From NCBI GenBank assembly GCA_013423325.1, contig BLJB01000347.1:1-20696 (forward strand): 20,696 nucleotides of DNA, read 5' to 3'. The notes under the pieces are model-generated. The model searched no databases and was not told the origin of the DNA. It worked only from the letters and a program-made list of their open reading frames with translations. The DNA comes from Usnea hakonensis (Eukaryota > Ascomycota > Lecanoromycetes > Lecanorales > Parmeliaceae). The stretch's first letter is position 1. The number at the start of each line of letters is the position of its first letter. The position numbers and the translations under genes are program-made. Below are positions 1 to 11,389 of the stretch, piece after piece.

Positions 1-66
1 GTAATTATCTTTCACATAGTTAGATAGACACGAGTATGAATTCCAATCCAATCCAATCCAATCCAA
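1..66 (+). repeat. 3' tip of a LINE B-family copy with CCAAT tail
   Basis: Bases 1-57 match the reverse complement of 14000-14056 with a single difference (A at 16 where the other copy implies G). The match ends in CCAAT repeats: four CCAAT plus CCAAA here, three in the other copy. At 14000-14056 this sequence lies directly downstream, on the - strand, of the LINE B ORF2 C-terminus, with no visible boundary. The simplest reading is therefore that both are LINE 3' ends with a short tandem tail and that the rest of this copy lies left of the window. A terminal inverted repeat of a 14-kb unit is the alternative. Whether the match extends before base 1 cannot be seen. Confidence 0.6.
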
Positions 67-793
67 ATAATATAATAGATTATTATAGTAAAGCCCTATT
101 CCTTAAAAGTATCTAGATTAATAAATAGTTTATAATTAAAGTCGAAATAAATAAGAAATATAGAACTAGAAAAGATATTTTAGAAGTTTTAAAAAGACTA
201 GATTTCTATTATTATAGGCTTATAATATTATATACTTACCCTGACTGTATATGCGGATGGAGAAAGCAGGATGTTAAACACATTCTCCTCTTCTATCCAG
301 AATCACATAGGGATAGACCACGGCTGCTCGCAGAGGCAGGTACCGGGGATTTCCAGACGATGCTGACCACGACTAAAGGGATTCGGGTAGCGGCAAGATA
401 GATAGTCAATTCAGGCTAGTTAAATAGCTTCGAGCTGGCTAGCGAACAACTTCAACGGTCAAGACTACCCCTTAGGGTAGAGGAGACTACTAAGCCTAAA
501 AAGGGCGTACGAAGAAAAGACCGCACCGGCCCTTAGGGGCTGAGGCGGTCAAGGGAAATAAATATAAGGACTAGAAGAGTCGAGGTATAGAAAAAAAAAG
601 ATACGCGGTAGTATACTAGGACTCCTTAAGAGTATAGTAGAGGGAAAACGTATTATTTAGTTAGAGTTTTTATCTAGGGGTTCGCCCTCAGGTTTCTTCG
701 ACGCCCAGCTCTACTGGCTTAGCGATAATGGCACCTTTATTAGCTCACATTAAGTAGCTAGTATAGGCGTATAATACAATTAATCAATCAATA
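67..793 (+). mobile_element. LINE A: 5'-truncated Tad1-like LINE, 3' end
   Basis: This is the 3' part of a non-LTR retrotransposon. It starts where the CCAAT tail of the previous element stops and finishes near 777-793 in a short AATC-type repeat, which differs from the CCAAT tail of LINE B. It holds the decayed C-terminus of ORF2 (about 163-600) and a 3' UTR. The segment 240-580 keeps many CA/TG dinucleotides, while 67-235 and everything after 790 is AT-rich. The exact 5' break is uncertain because no target duplication is visible. Confidence 0.65.
163..600 (+). pseudogene. LINE A ORF2 C-terminal fragment (Cys/His motif)
   Basis: Reading in the frame of base 246 gives CICGWRKQDVKHILLFYPE and then a tract containing LTTTKGIRVAAR. 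This is the layout of the C-terminal Cys/His region of fungal Tad1-clade ORF2 proteins: two Cys at 246-248 and 252-254, His at 279-281, and a Tyr at 294-296 where the final Cys is expected (TGT/TGC to TAT, fitting RIP). A TAG at 399-401 sits where relatives have Trp, and another follows shortly at a likely Gln. The frame continues to a basic tail rich in Lys, Arg and Glu. The same module is present in LINE B near 14466, but the two differ enough to be separate families. The reverse transcriptase portion is missing. Confidence 0.72.
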
Positions 794-1534
794 TTATATA
801 CTTAATTATTATTTTCTAGTATATTTAATAGCTTTTTTAGAAATTTTTTTAGTAAGTTCTATCTTTTTTTATTATAGTAGATAAGTATACTAGATATAAT
901 AAGAAATAGATAAATATAATTAATTTATTAATTTTAAAAAAGTCTCTAGTTTTTATAATATTTTAGAAAATTAGAGTAAAGAGATTATAGTAAGCTTTTC
1001 CTCTAATATTAATAATTCTATATACTTTTTTTTAGAAAAGATTAAAGATTATTTATAGATACTTAATATATTCTAATAATATATAGAAGAAAATAATAAT
1101 ATTATTAATATAGACTTTAATAAATATTTAATAATATTATAATATTATATTTATCTAATACTATACGTATAGGGGAGAGCCTTTATATTCTATTAATATA
1201 ATATTAGATCTTTTCTATCCCTAATAAGAGACTATAATAAATTTATCGCGATTAATAATTTTAATAAAAAATTAATAAAAGTAACCTTTTATATTAATTA
1301 TTATAATATATTAATATCTAGCTATAGTAGTAATAATATCTAATTATAAAGATATTAGATAGCTATAATAATCTTATTAAGGTCTTTTATATTAATTACT
1401 ACTTATCCCTTTTTACTAGAAAATATATTTTATTAGACTATAAAATAAAGATAACTAAATTTAATAAATTATATTAATTATTCTATTTTTCCTTAATTAT
1501 ATATTTTATTAAATATTTTATTAATAATCTATTT
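794..1534. other. AT-rich decayed sequence, nothing identified
   Basis: This stretch is almost free of CA, TG and CG. It has frequent stops in the frames I read and no protein motif, RNA gene or clear repeat that I can recognise. It is probably RIP-mutated transposon DNA between LINE A and the coding relic that follows. Confidence 0.6.
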
Positions 1535-4500
1535 CTCTTTCGGGCTAACGGGGTAGATATATAAGAGCTTAGAAATTATATTAGGTTTAAGATTAATCGA
1601 TATCTACTAGTCTTCTAGGATATTTATAGTAATACCGGAAATTCCTATATAACTATAGTAATCTATAACGCTTCTTCCGGTTTACTATATATTATAATAT
1701 CGTTAGATAAGATATATTCGAGACTAGGGTTAATCTATATACTTAATATACTAGTAGTAGAAGTAGCTACTAGTACTATTTTTAGAAGCGTAGTTATACT
1801 AGTAAACGCGGTAGCGATAGCTAGTAGACTAGTAGCGAGATTTCTTTTCTATAATTTAGTACTTCCTACTATAAGATAAATATTAGGTAGTATATATTAT
1901 TATAAAAGCGCTATCTTATTTATATTTATAAATTACTTCTAGCTTAATCTTACGGGGTAGATATATATATTTTATAATAGAATTATATACTTATATTATA
2001 GAAATTTCGATATCAATAATATAGATAAAAATATTACTAGTAAAGCTAAAGTTTTATATATAGTTAGATTTAAATAAAGAATCTTTATGATTTAGAATCT
2101 ATCTATTATAAATAATTAGAATTTTTATAATAATATTTAATACTATTATAATAATTTCCTTAGAACGAATTATTCTTATTATATTATTTTAAACTTAAAT
2201 AATAATATTAATAAATATTTCTAGCCTTTAATATTTTTTAAATTTATATATCTAGATTTCTAGATTTATAGATATACTCTAGGGAGTTATTATATTAGTT
2301 CTAATAAAAATATTAATCTTAAGATTATTAATAATATATACTTCTATTATTAGATAAGTAGTTATAATAACGCTATCGATTACGCTAGTAATATAAATAG
2401 TAATTATAATATATTTATTAATATAGATAATTTTATTTTCTACTCCTTTTATAAAGATAGAAAATACTATTTTTTTAATCTCTAATCTTAAAATCTATTT
2501 TAATAGATATATATAATCTCTTAGAGTTATACTATAACTAGTATCTAATAATAGCTTATTTTCTTTATTATCTAGAGTATATTAAACTCTTAGGATAATA
2601 TACTTCTAAGTTCTAAAGCTAAACTCTAGTTTAGCTTTATTATTAAGCTTTATAATAGACTAAATAATTATTATAGTAGATATATAATTAGTAGTAAGAG
2701 TATTCTATATAGCGAGAGTATTCTAGGATTTCTACTAGAATTTCTATTAGGATCTTTACTAGGATTTCTAGGAATAACTTTTACTAGAAGGTCTATAATC
2801 TTTATATATATACTTAAAAAGCTTATTTCTTAATAAAAAGATAGACTTATATTTACTATATATATATTCGACTTCTCTATTAATAAATTATATATTATAT
2901 ATACTATTATAATCTTAATCCTTATAAGTACTTTTATATTTATAAGATCTAGAATTTTAGAAAAATTTATCTCTTTTTAGAGATTAATCTTCTATTATAT
3001 AATACTAATATAATTCTATAGATCTATTATATTTATTATTAAGATTTTTCTATATTTCCTCGCTATAAAACGCCTTTTAGAAAGGCTACTAGTAACGATT
3101 TTAATTATTATTATAACCCGGTCTTTAATTACTTTAACTATAAATAGGCTAATATAGATATAGCTATCTATTAATATTATTAAAGATAAGCTAGAAAGGG
3201 CGATTCTAGAAATTCTATACCTATAGTATTAATAGTTATAAGTTTAATCTATTTAGATCGTTAATAATTTATAATCTTAGTTAATTAGGCTAATTTACGT
3301 TTATTTATAATAGCCTAACTAAGTAATTACTTAGATAATTATTTAGATAGTAAGACTAATTTAACTAGTAAGCTTAAAGATTCTAATATTAATAAGTAGA
3401 GTAATAGGATTATAGTTTATATTAATATAAAGAATAGATATCTAGTTAATTATCTATTTAATTTAGATCTTAACTAGAGCCTTACTATCTATTATAATTA
3501 GATAAATTATACTAACTATATTACCCGGTACTTCTATTACTATAATAGGGCTATCTACTTAACTAAATAGAATTTCTAGTAATAATATTAATATTTTTTA
3601 ATCTTCCCCCTTATCGACTAGCGTAAGCCTACTATTAATATTTATATTTATTAATATCTTTTAGAAATAAGTTAATTATTATATCTTTACTAGACTTTTT
3701 AATATTTCTTTATAGTTCTAAATCGAGACTATTATAGATAATATCTAGCTAGATAGATATAACTATTATACTAGTATCCTTTATAGACCTAAAGATCTTT
3801 TATATATATTTCCTAAATTCTCTATATATTATAGTATTATATATTATATATCTTTTCTATAATATAGTATTAATAGCTACTATAATAGATTCTTTAAATC
3901 TAGTAATTAATAATATAGATTATTTATTAATATTATTATTAAACTTTATAAGCCTCTTTTTAGTAGTAAATATTTCTACTATTTACTACTCTAAAGTAGT
4001 ATTACGAAGGCTTATTTATAAATTTTCCTAGATAGTATCTATATCTTTAACTTTAGTAAGATCTTTAGTATACTTAATAAATAGATAGATATTATAGAAA
4101 TACGTTTTTTTATTAGTATACTTAATTACTAATCTAGTCTTTAAGGACTTACTATTATATATAAAATTAAAGAATCTAAGATCTATAGGGTTCTATCTTA
4201 ATAGCTATTATTATTTATTATTAGAAATATTTAATATTTCTAGTAATTCTAGGTTACCTTATAGCCCGATATCGCCTTAGGGTCCTTACTCCCCTCGTTA
4301 TAGTAGATATTCCTATATATAATAAGTAATAGTATTACTAATAATTACGTCTATATTAATATTTCTAGGCTAAGGATTCTATTCGTCTACTATTATAGAA
4401 ATTCTAATAATAGATAGAGAGGTACTTTTAGATATAGATATTAAATTACTAGGATTAGTATATAGATTACTACTAGATCTCGATAAAGATTATATAGTAA

Positions 4501-4560
4501 TAGATAATATAGTTCTTAATAAAATAGAAGTTATTTCTATAGATAGAGATTTATAATATT
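1535..4560 (+). pseudogene. Long decayed coding relic, function unknown
   Basis: One + frame (codons starting at 1535, 2720 and 3605, all in register) can be followed for about 1000 codons if TAA/TAG are read as former Gln or Trp. Stops are clearly rarer than expected for such AT-rich DNA in parts: only two in about 114 codons at 1535-1876. A Gly/Leu-periodic piece at 2720-2788 implies a former Pro/Gly-rich repeat. From about 3250 to 4330 the reading is dominated by Gln, Ser, Thr, Ile and Leu, as expected from a decayed Ser/Thr/Pro/Gln-rich disordered region. I recognise no conserved domain. It could be a retroelement Gag or a captured host gene. The absence of TGA carries no weight because TG is depleted everywhere. 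Confidence 0.35.
2720..2788 (+). repeat. Degenerate Pro/Gly-type coding repeat
   Basis: Short units resembling aggatttctactag recur about four times. In the surrounding frame they translate to ILGFLLEFLLGSLLGFLG. Because CCN codons become CTN or TTN under C-to-T mutation, the likely ancestor is a PGFPPEFPPG-type repeat. The translation is directly visible; the ancestral Pro is an inference. Confidence 0.5.
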
Positions 4561-5261
4561 AAAAGTAGTATCTAACTTTTAATAATATTTTTAGATTATA
4601 TATTTAGTCTTAAAATATTCTAAAAGACTACTATAATTACTCTAGTATAATATTCTAGCTAATAGAATATAGTAATTTATTTTAATCTAACTAAATAATA
4701 ATTATCTTAAGACGGGAGTAGTAGTTTATAATATATATAGTAGTAATAGTAGTATTTTATAAGATTTTATAACTATAATTAGTAATTTTAATAAAAGCCT
4801 AGATTTAGTAGACTATACGTATAAATTATATAGAGATTCTAACTATAGCTAATATAGTAGCTATAGTAGTTAACGCTAGATTAATTATCTAGAAATTAGC
4901 TTCCGGTAATAGTAAGGCTTATCTAAGATAGACTTTTTAGTAGATAACTAGATTATTAGAACGATCTTTCTAATAAATAATATAAATAGAGTTACGATAG
5001 AGTTTAATAGAAATAATAAGTTTATAGTAGAATTTAATAGAAATAATAAAAAATTAATAGATTTTTAAGTAGGTAATAGTAGAAGTAAAGAGTTAATCTA
5101 GAGGATGGATCTAGTATCTTAGAAAAGACTAGTATCCTAAATAATTAATAGTACCTATAATATAGTAACTAAAAGTATTACTACTACTATTAGATAGTAA
5201 TAGTAATAATAGTAATAGTAGCTATAAGTAAATATATAAATATAAATAAATAAAGTCTAAA
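4561..5261. other. AT-rich decayed sequence with TAG/AAT microrepeats
   Basis: No gene can be supported here. Short purine-rich repeats occur at about 4980-5050, where a gtagaatttaatagaaataat unit appears twice in near-identical form. At 5175-5260 there are TAGTAA and AAATATAA runs. The content is otherwise like the flanking RIP-mutated DNA. Confidence 0.5.
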
Positions 5262-5650
5262 AGTTTGGAAGATTATTATATATAGTGAATCGCCGGAATA
5301 CTAAGCTACTAGTAATAATAATACTAAGTAATAGTAGTAAATTTAGTAGCTAGAAAACCCCTAACTTTAACTTAATACTAGTAATATCGAAGTTTACTAG
5401 TATTAAGATATTATTAAAACTTATATAAAATTAACTAATTATATAACTATCGGCCCTTAAAAGATTACCTTTTCTATATAGGATATACTAAATAAAAAAG
5501 GAATATATTCTTATTTATATACTAAAAATATTTTAAATATAGTAGCGAGTATTTAGACTCTTAGTCTAAAATTAATTATATAATATTTATAATAATAGTT
5601 AGAAAAAAGTTATATTAACCTTCTAAATTCTAGCTATTAATATAGATAAA
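5262..5650 (+). other. Possible 5' leader or LTR remnant of the Copia element
   Basis: The tract starting tttggaagattattat and running through tagtgaatcgccggaatac keeps several TG and CG dinucleotides, unlike its surroundings. A start of the type TGTTGGAAGATT would fit a Copia LTR terminus, and the position just upstream of decayed Gag sequence also fits. I could not find the matching direct repeat after the RNase H region (11340-12080), so the LTR reading is unproven. It may instead be part of the coding leader. Confidence 0.25.
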
Positions 5651-5921
5651 GATTTAATCTAAGCGAAAGAGAAAAGATAAGTTCCAGCCTCCTCCTTATC
5701 CTTTATAAATAAAGATAAAAGTAGAAATAAATAATTCTTAGAATTATAGCTAATAGTTCTAGCCTCTCTAGCCTCTTTAGCTAGAAAATTAATAATTATA
5801 GAGTTAAAAGTTTAAAAGATAACCTTTCTAGCCTTACTAATTTCCTCTTAATAATAAGACTAAAATAGTATATAAATATATTAAAAAGTAATATTAAAGG
5901 GAGAGGAGGTTAATAATCTCT

Positions 5922-7760
5922 ATAAAAGATATAAAAATTTCTAAATTAGATAAAAATAATATTATTTTTACCTTAAAGCGATTAATAGAAGAAGTAGAAT
6001 ATAATTAGATAGAAATTAATAACCCTATTAAATAATAAAGGAAAGACTTATCTTTTTTAAATATAAATATTATTAAAGATAATTATAATAAATAAGACTT
6101 AGAGGATAAGGATCCTAGTTAAGATAATTTAATTAGAGGAGTATTATTTATAAAGGTATTATTTATAAAGAATAGACTAGATAATTCCCTCTATTAGACT
6201 TTTATATTAATATTACTATTAAGTTTAATTTCTACTTCTTTAGCTTTAACCTATAAAAAGGCCCTTTATAAATAAATTATAAAGTTAAAAAAGACTTTTT
6301 ATTTATCTTTAAAATATTATTTTATATTATAGATTATAATATAAATAGCCTTTTTAATTCTATACTTTCTTTTTTATTTATTTCTGAATTAGTAATAGAG
6401 ATACCCTCTAATATTAATTTCTTCGGTTTTTAAACTAAATTATTATTACTATTTTTAGAAACTCTAAATATAAAGATCTTATTTTTAAGGCTAAAGTTTA
6501 AATTAGTAGCTTATAAAGCCCTTTAATATTTAAGTTATTTATCGGGATTATCCTTATTAGATTTATTATTATTAGATTTAAAATTAGAATTAGAATTAGA
6601 TTTAGATTTATTCGAGTTAGAAATATTTTTATTAGAGTTCTCTTTAAAGTTAAAAATATTCTTATTAATATCCTTATTAGATTTAGAGTTAGAATTATTA
6701 ACTCTAATTAAGTTTAAATTAAATTTAGATTTATCCTTATTAAGTTTAGAACTATTAACCCTAATTAAATTAGAATTAGATTTATTTAAATCTAAACTAG
6801 AAAGGAATAGAGAGTTAGATATTAACTATATTTATAAAAGAAATTAAAATATTAGTATCTTTAAATTAATTTAATAATATTAATAAATTTTAAGATATAG
6901 GGAACTATTAGATATAGAAGTAATAATTTAAAAATAAACTAAAGCTCCTAAATATATAATATTATATTATTAAGAACTTTAATCCTCTAATTATTAATAA
7001 GCTCGAGTTTTAAAAATAAGCCTATAATAAAATACATACTATATTTAAGTTTTAATATAAATATAATTTTTAGATAATAATTAAAAATAAAATTAATATT
7101 TAGAAAGTTTAGAAAATTTTTAAAAAATTTAAATTTTAGAGCTTTAGTCTACTCTATTTACTATTTTAAAAGCTAGATAATATTAGCTTAACTAATTATA
7201 ATAATAATCTTTAAATCTATATTAACTAATTTAGAGAGGTACTTAAAGAGGTTAATACTATATTATTAGATATATATATTAATAAGAACTAGCTAATTTA
7301 CTATTTTCTTTTAGATCTAGAATTAGTCTATAATAATTATTACGAGTAGTATAACTAAAATTATAATATTCTTAATAATAATAATAAGTCTAAATTTAAT
7401 TTAGACTATATTATAACGAGATTTATAAATATTATTATAAATCTATTTAGCTTTACTAACTTCTCCGCTAAGACCTAGATATTAGCTACTCTAATTAATA
7501 ATATATTTATATATACCCTATAGAGTATTAACGCTTTAATAGCGGCTAGGGGAGCTAAAAATAAGATCTAATTAAAAGCCTATATTAACTCTTATATATA
7601 TATTTAAATTTATAAATATTATACTTATTATAAAAAGGACTAGTATAATAATTTAGAATATATTTCTCTTTACCCTTATTTAAAAAAGAAAGAGAATAAA
7701 GTAATAATAATAGTAATATCTATAATTATAGTTATAGTTATAATAGATATAATAGCCGAG
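5922..7760 (+). pseudogene. Copia Gag remnant with acidic region and zinc knuckle
   Basis: A decayed Gag-like region begins near ATA 5922 (a likely former ATG), followed by a charged stretch reading LKRLIEEVEY. At 6530-6843 a long low-complexity tract alternates Leu with Glu, Asp, Lys and Ser; see the separate entry. At 7153-7300 the reading LDNISLTNY, then FREVLKEVNTILLD, resembles the helical core of fungal Copia Gag proteins. Near 7617-7670 the reading YTYYKKDQYNNLEY (Q at a stop) fits a CX2CX4HX4C zinc knuckle whose Cys and His codons have become Tyr. Gag would coat the element RNA in the cytoplasmic particle. Several frame changes are present. Confidence 0.55.
6530..6843 (+). repeat. Low-complexity TTAGAA/TTAGAT coding tract
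   Basis: The frame starting at 6530 is open for about 105 codons up to TAA 6845. It reads as Leu alternating with Glu, Asp, Lys and Ser, for example LDLKLELELDLDLFELE. Leu here is TTA, the end product expected from CCA or TCA after C-to-T mutation, so the ancestor was probably a Ser/Pro/Glu/Asp-rich repeat of the SPDSEPEPE kind. Such acidic Pro-rich tracts are common in disordered parts of retroelement Gag proteins. The reverse strand also reads open here (Ser/Asn/Lys-rich), so coding sense rests on the neighbouring Copia orientation. Confidence 0.5.
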
Positions 7761-7770
7761 GTAGCTATAG

Positions 7771-8400
7771 AGATAATAATAACTTCTCTAATAAGATAAA
7801 GTTTACTATTAAGATCTAGATTATTATAATAGTTATCGAGTCTACGGCTTTTAGCTTTATAGCCTATATCGAGTAATTAAGCTTTAATATTATCTATTTT
7901 ATTATAAACTTTTCATAGTTCTAAAGCTAAACTTTCTAATTATTTTAAAAGATAATAATATAGATCTTCTTAATATCTATAATAGCTATACTTTTAGTAT
8001 TATAGTTTATTAATAATAGTTATATTTAATATATAGTATAGAATTAATTAATATTTTAAATCTTTACTCTCTTTATAATACTAGTTAAAGTAAATAATAT
8101 TATAGACTATATTCTTATTAAAGGAGTTAGCTAAATTTAGCTTTAATATAAAGGCCTTAAAAATAAATATATATTAATTATTAATAATATTTAATATATA
8201 TTTATAAGTAGGTTTAATTTAATCTTTTAAAGATAATTTAAGGATTAAGATATAAAATTTATATTAATATTAAATAGAATTAATATTAGAAAGTATAGTA
8301 TTATTTTTAAATATTAATATAATTATCTATATATATTTAATATATAGATTAAGGCCTCTATATATTTAATAGTTATTAATAGAGATATTCTTACTTATAA
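7771..8400 (+). pseudogene. Copia protease/spacer region, decayed
   Basis: This lies between the Gag knuckle and the pre-integrase region, where Copia elements encode the aspartic protease. I could not find the DSGA-type active-site motif with any confidence. The segment is AT-rich with scattered CG at 7840-7870. Assignment is by position only. Confidence 0.3.
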
Positions 8401-8409
8401 TAAGTCCCC

Positions 8410-9330
8410 CTTAACTATAACTTTACTTATTATTAATTTAAAGTCTTAAGTTAATAAGGAGACCTTATAAATATAGTATAACTATTATAATTATTTAGAT
8501 TATTAAAGCCTTAAAAAGTTTATTAAAATAAATATTAATATAAATCTAACTATTTTTCCTCTAGTTAATACTTATAAATTATATAGCGTTACTAATATAA
8601 AAATAAAACTATAAAAGCGCTATATAAAATCTAGATACTAAAAAAATAATTTAATTTATAATAATATTTAAAGCTCTTTTATAACTTCTTATAATAGCTA
8701 CTAATAAATAATTATCTTCTTAGATAATAAAATTTTTAAATCTATTATTATATTTTTATTAAATAAAGAAAGGCTTATAATTTTTATAATATTTAAATCT
8801 TTTCTAAACTAAATAGAATATAGAAACTATAAATATACCCGCTTTCGCTTAGATTATAGTATTAAATATAATAATTATAAAATATACGCGTTTCGCCTTA
8901 TTAAGAGTATTATCTAGAAAGATATTATATCTGGTAATCTATAAATAAATAATAAATTAGAATATCTCGGCTAAATAATTTAATAAAAAGCTAGTACTAT
9001 ATTTAAGGAAAACTAGTTACCTCTAAAATATTAGATTAAATTTATTTAGACCTCTAACTACCTTTATAATATATAGTCTATATTAGATCGAGATATTACT
9101 TTTTACTAGATATATATAAGATATCCCTTAGATCTATTATATTTATATACTATTAGGTAGATAGGCTATTACTAAATATATTTAGAAAATATTAAATAGA
9201 TTAAATATTAAGATTATATATATAAGGGGAAGCTTTTTAACTATTAAAATTACTTTTATTAAATATTTATATTAACTAGTAAAGTTAAAGTCTACTCTAA
9301 TATATATTAGATTAATAATATCCTTTTTAA
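8410..9330 (+). pseudogene. Copia pre-integrase and integrase remnant
   Basis: Around 8470-8530 a reading of NYLDYQSLKKFIKI (Q at a stop) fits the pre-integrase zinc-binding helix. At 8718-8771 FLDNKIFKSIIIFLLNKE fits the integrase core strand that carries an acidic catalytic residue (typically FLDDK in fungal Copia; the second Asp reads Asn). GNLQINNKLEYLG at about 8934-8975 corresponds to the motif around the GxxQxNGxxER segment, where the catalytic Glu follows. PLKYQIKFIQTSNYLYN (Q at a stop) comes next, as in Copia integrases. Integrase would insert the element cDNA into chromosomal DNA; it cannot be functional here. Confidence 0.55.
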
Positions 9331-9959
9331 ACTTACTCTAATAGAGCTTACTCCTTTTAAAATATAATAAGCTAATAATATAGACCTTTCTAAAACTCGT
9401 AATAAGCGTTATAATAATACTATTATAGTTTAGAAATTAGAAATATTATTATTAAATAATATATAGCTAGCCTCTTTAATATTATTTTTAGAGGGAATAA
9501 CCTTTAAAAGGAGATATAAAAACTCTATTAAAATAATTAACTTAATATCTAAATAATATATTATTAAAGTTAGAATCCTAATTAAATTATTAATATTAAA
9601 AAGATCTAAAAGAAAACTATTAGCTTTAACTCCCTTTTTAGATTTAGAGTTATTAGATTTATTTAATTTTCTAACTTTATCTATATTTAGTAATAATACT
9701 CTTAAAGCCTTAGCCCTTAAAATATATATAACTTAATTTATAATTAAGAGGTAACCCTCTATATTATAGCTATTAAAGTAAAAAATTTTTAAGGCGTATT
9801 ATAATTTTATACTAAATCTACTATTCTTATTAGCTAAAGCTAATACCTTTAAACTATATAAATCTTAAAGTTATAAAGAGATAATAGTAGATAAATATAT
9901 AAAAATATATTAGAAGCTTATTATATAGAAAGAGATAGACTCTTTAATAACTAATAGAA

Positions 9960-10620
9960 TATAAACTCTTATAGATCTACCTTTAAATATATATACCCTT
10001 AGGGGTAAATAGATCTTTAAGATTAAATATAGATCTTAGGGAGAAATTATATAATATAAAGTATACTAGGTAGTATATAGCTTTAAATAATATAAAGGAA
10101 TTAATTTTAATAAAATCTTTATCTTTATAGTAAAGTCTATAAATTATAAGACTATTTTTACTTTTATAATAATCTTAAATTAGAAATTAGAATAAATAAA
10201 TATTAAGATAGCCTTTCTTTATAATAATATAAAAGAGACTATTTATATTATATAGTCTATAGGATTTAAGTCTAGTAAATATAAGATATATAAACTAAAA
10301 AAGGCTTTATATAGCTTTAAATAATCTTTTAGAGTATAATATAATATCCTAATAATATTTTTATAGAGCTCGGGTTTAAATCTATTACTATTAACTACTC
10401 TATCTTTAGTAATAATACTATTATTATCGCTATCTATATAGATAATATTCTACTTATAGGACCCGATAAATAGAGAATCTAGCGTATTAAAGATAAATTA
10501 TATAAGAGCTTTAAAATAACTAATTTAGACGAGTATTATTATTATCTTAATATAACTATTATAAGAGATTAATCTAATTAAATCTTTATATTTAGAAGTT
10601 TATTATTAAATATAATATAT
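9960..10620 (+). pseudogene. Copia reverse transcriptase remnant
   Basis: This is the clearest Copia segment. In order it reads KIKYRS*GEII near 10020, a stretch fitting RGFxQxxGIDFxETF, INIKIAFLYNNIKETIY at about 10196-10245 (family form QMDVKTAFLNGxLxE), YKLKKALYSFKQSFRV (Q at a stop) near 10290-10330 (family form CKLKKALYGLKQSPR), and AIYIDNILLIGPDK at about 10430-10465 (family form YVDDILLVG). Both visible catalytic-Asp positions are damaged: Asn at 10199-10201 and YIDN at 10435-10446. A frame change lies between these two motifs. Confidence 0.82.
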
Positions 10621-10839
10621 AGGAGTCTAAAGGAACTCTAACCCTAATAGATATAAAGAAGTATTAAGCTACTAAAGAAAACCTTTAAGCTACTAAGACC
10701 TCTTATATAGTCTATTAGTCTACTATTAGTTTACTAATATACGTAATACTAGATATAAGACTAGATATTATATACGCTATTTTAATAGTATCCTAGTATA
10801 GCTCTAATTTAAATAAGTCTTACTAGAAGATTATTAAAC

Positions 10840-11340
10840 GAATCTTTTAGTATCTTAGATAAACTATTAATTACTAGCTTATATTTAGGGGAGAACTAAA
10901 GTCTCTAATAAAATATATAGATATTAATTAGACTAATAATTAAGATATTTAACAGTCTATTTTAAAATACGTCTTTAATATAGATAGTACTTATTTAGAT
11001 ATAATATATTTATCTTTTTTTTTAAGCTTTTTATAATAACTATAAATATTTTAAGACTTAATTAAAATAGACTTTACTTTAGTAGTAGCTATTATAATAT
11101 AGACCTTATTTTAGTAGATCTATATATACTTCTCTTTATTTATTATAGCTAAAGCGACTTTTTAGAAAGTATAAATATTATTATTATAAAAGATATACGC
11201 CTAGATATAAGATATCTAGAAAATATTATATATATCTTTAAGTCTAATAAGATATAATTATTTAAGTCTAATAAGATATAATTAAATAAGATAAGTCTAG
11301 AGGAGCTTAAAAGACTTATAAAAATTAGCGATAAAAATAT
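10840..11340 (+). pseudogene. Copia RNase H remnant
   Basis: Downstream of the reverse transcriptase, the reading YIDINWTNN at about 10915 and then YVFNID near 10970 fits the YxDxDWAGD...TSGYVF block of Copia RNase H. Later AT-rich sequence ends with a basic stretch (KISLEELKRLIKISDKN) near 11290-11335, consistent with the C-terminus of the polyprotein. A 26-bp near-perfect tandem duplication (tttaagtctaataagatata units at about 11238-11285) lies within it. No intact active site remains. Confidence 0.6.
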
Positions 11341-11389
11341 TAATTTATTAAAACTAATTAATATAATTTATAAAATTTTTAATAGTACT

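Larger units (their letters stand above)
5651..11340 (+). mobile_element. Decayed Ty1/Copia-type LTR retrotransposon
   Basis: The order on + is Gag with a zinc-knuckle remnant, pre-integrase/integrase, reverse transcriptase and RNase H. This gag-int-RT-RH order defines Ty1/Copia (Gypsy elements have integrase after RNase H). The whole element is AT-rich with hardly any CA/TG and many TAA/TAG stops. The frame changes between domains (for example 10211 and 10435 are not in register), so indels accumulated as well as point changes. That suggests an older insertion than LINE B. The LTRs are not securely identified and the ends are approximate. Confidence 0.8.

Noticed and set aside
5175..5260. 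Functional microsatellite or origin-like AT tract
   Set aside because: It is not distinct from the general TA-rich product of RIP across 794-12080.
5262..5300. Definite Copia 5' LTR start
   Set aside because: The tract resembles an LTR terminus, but no direct-repeat partner was found downstream of the RNase H region.
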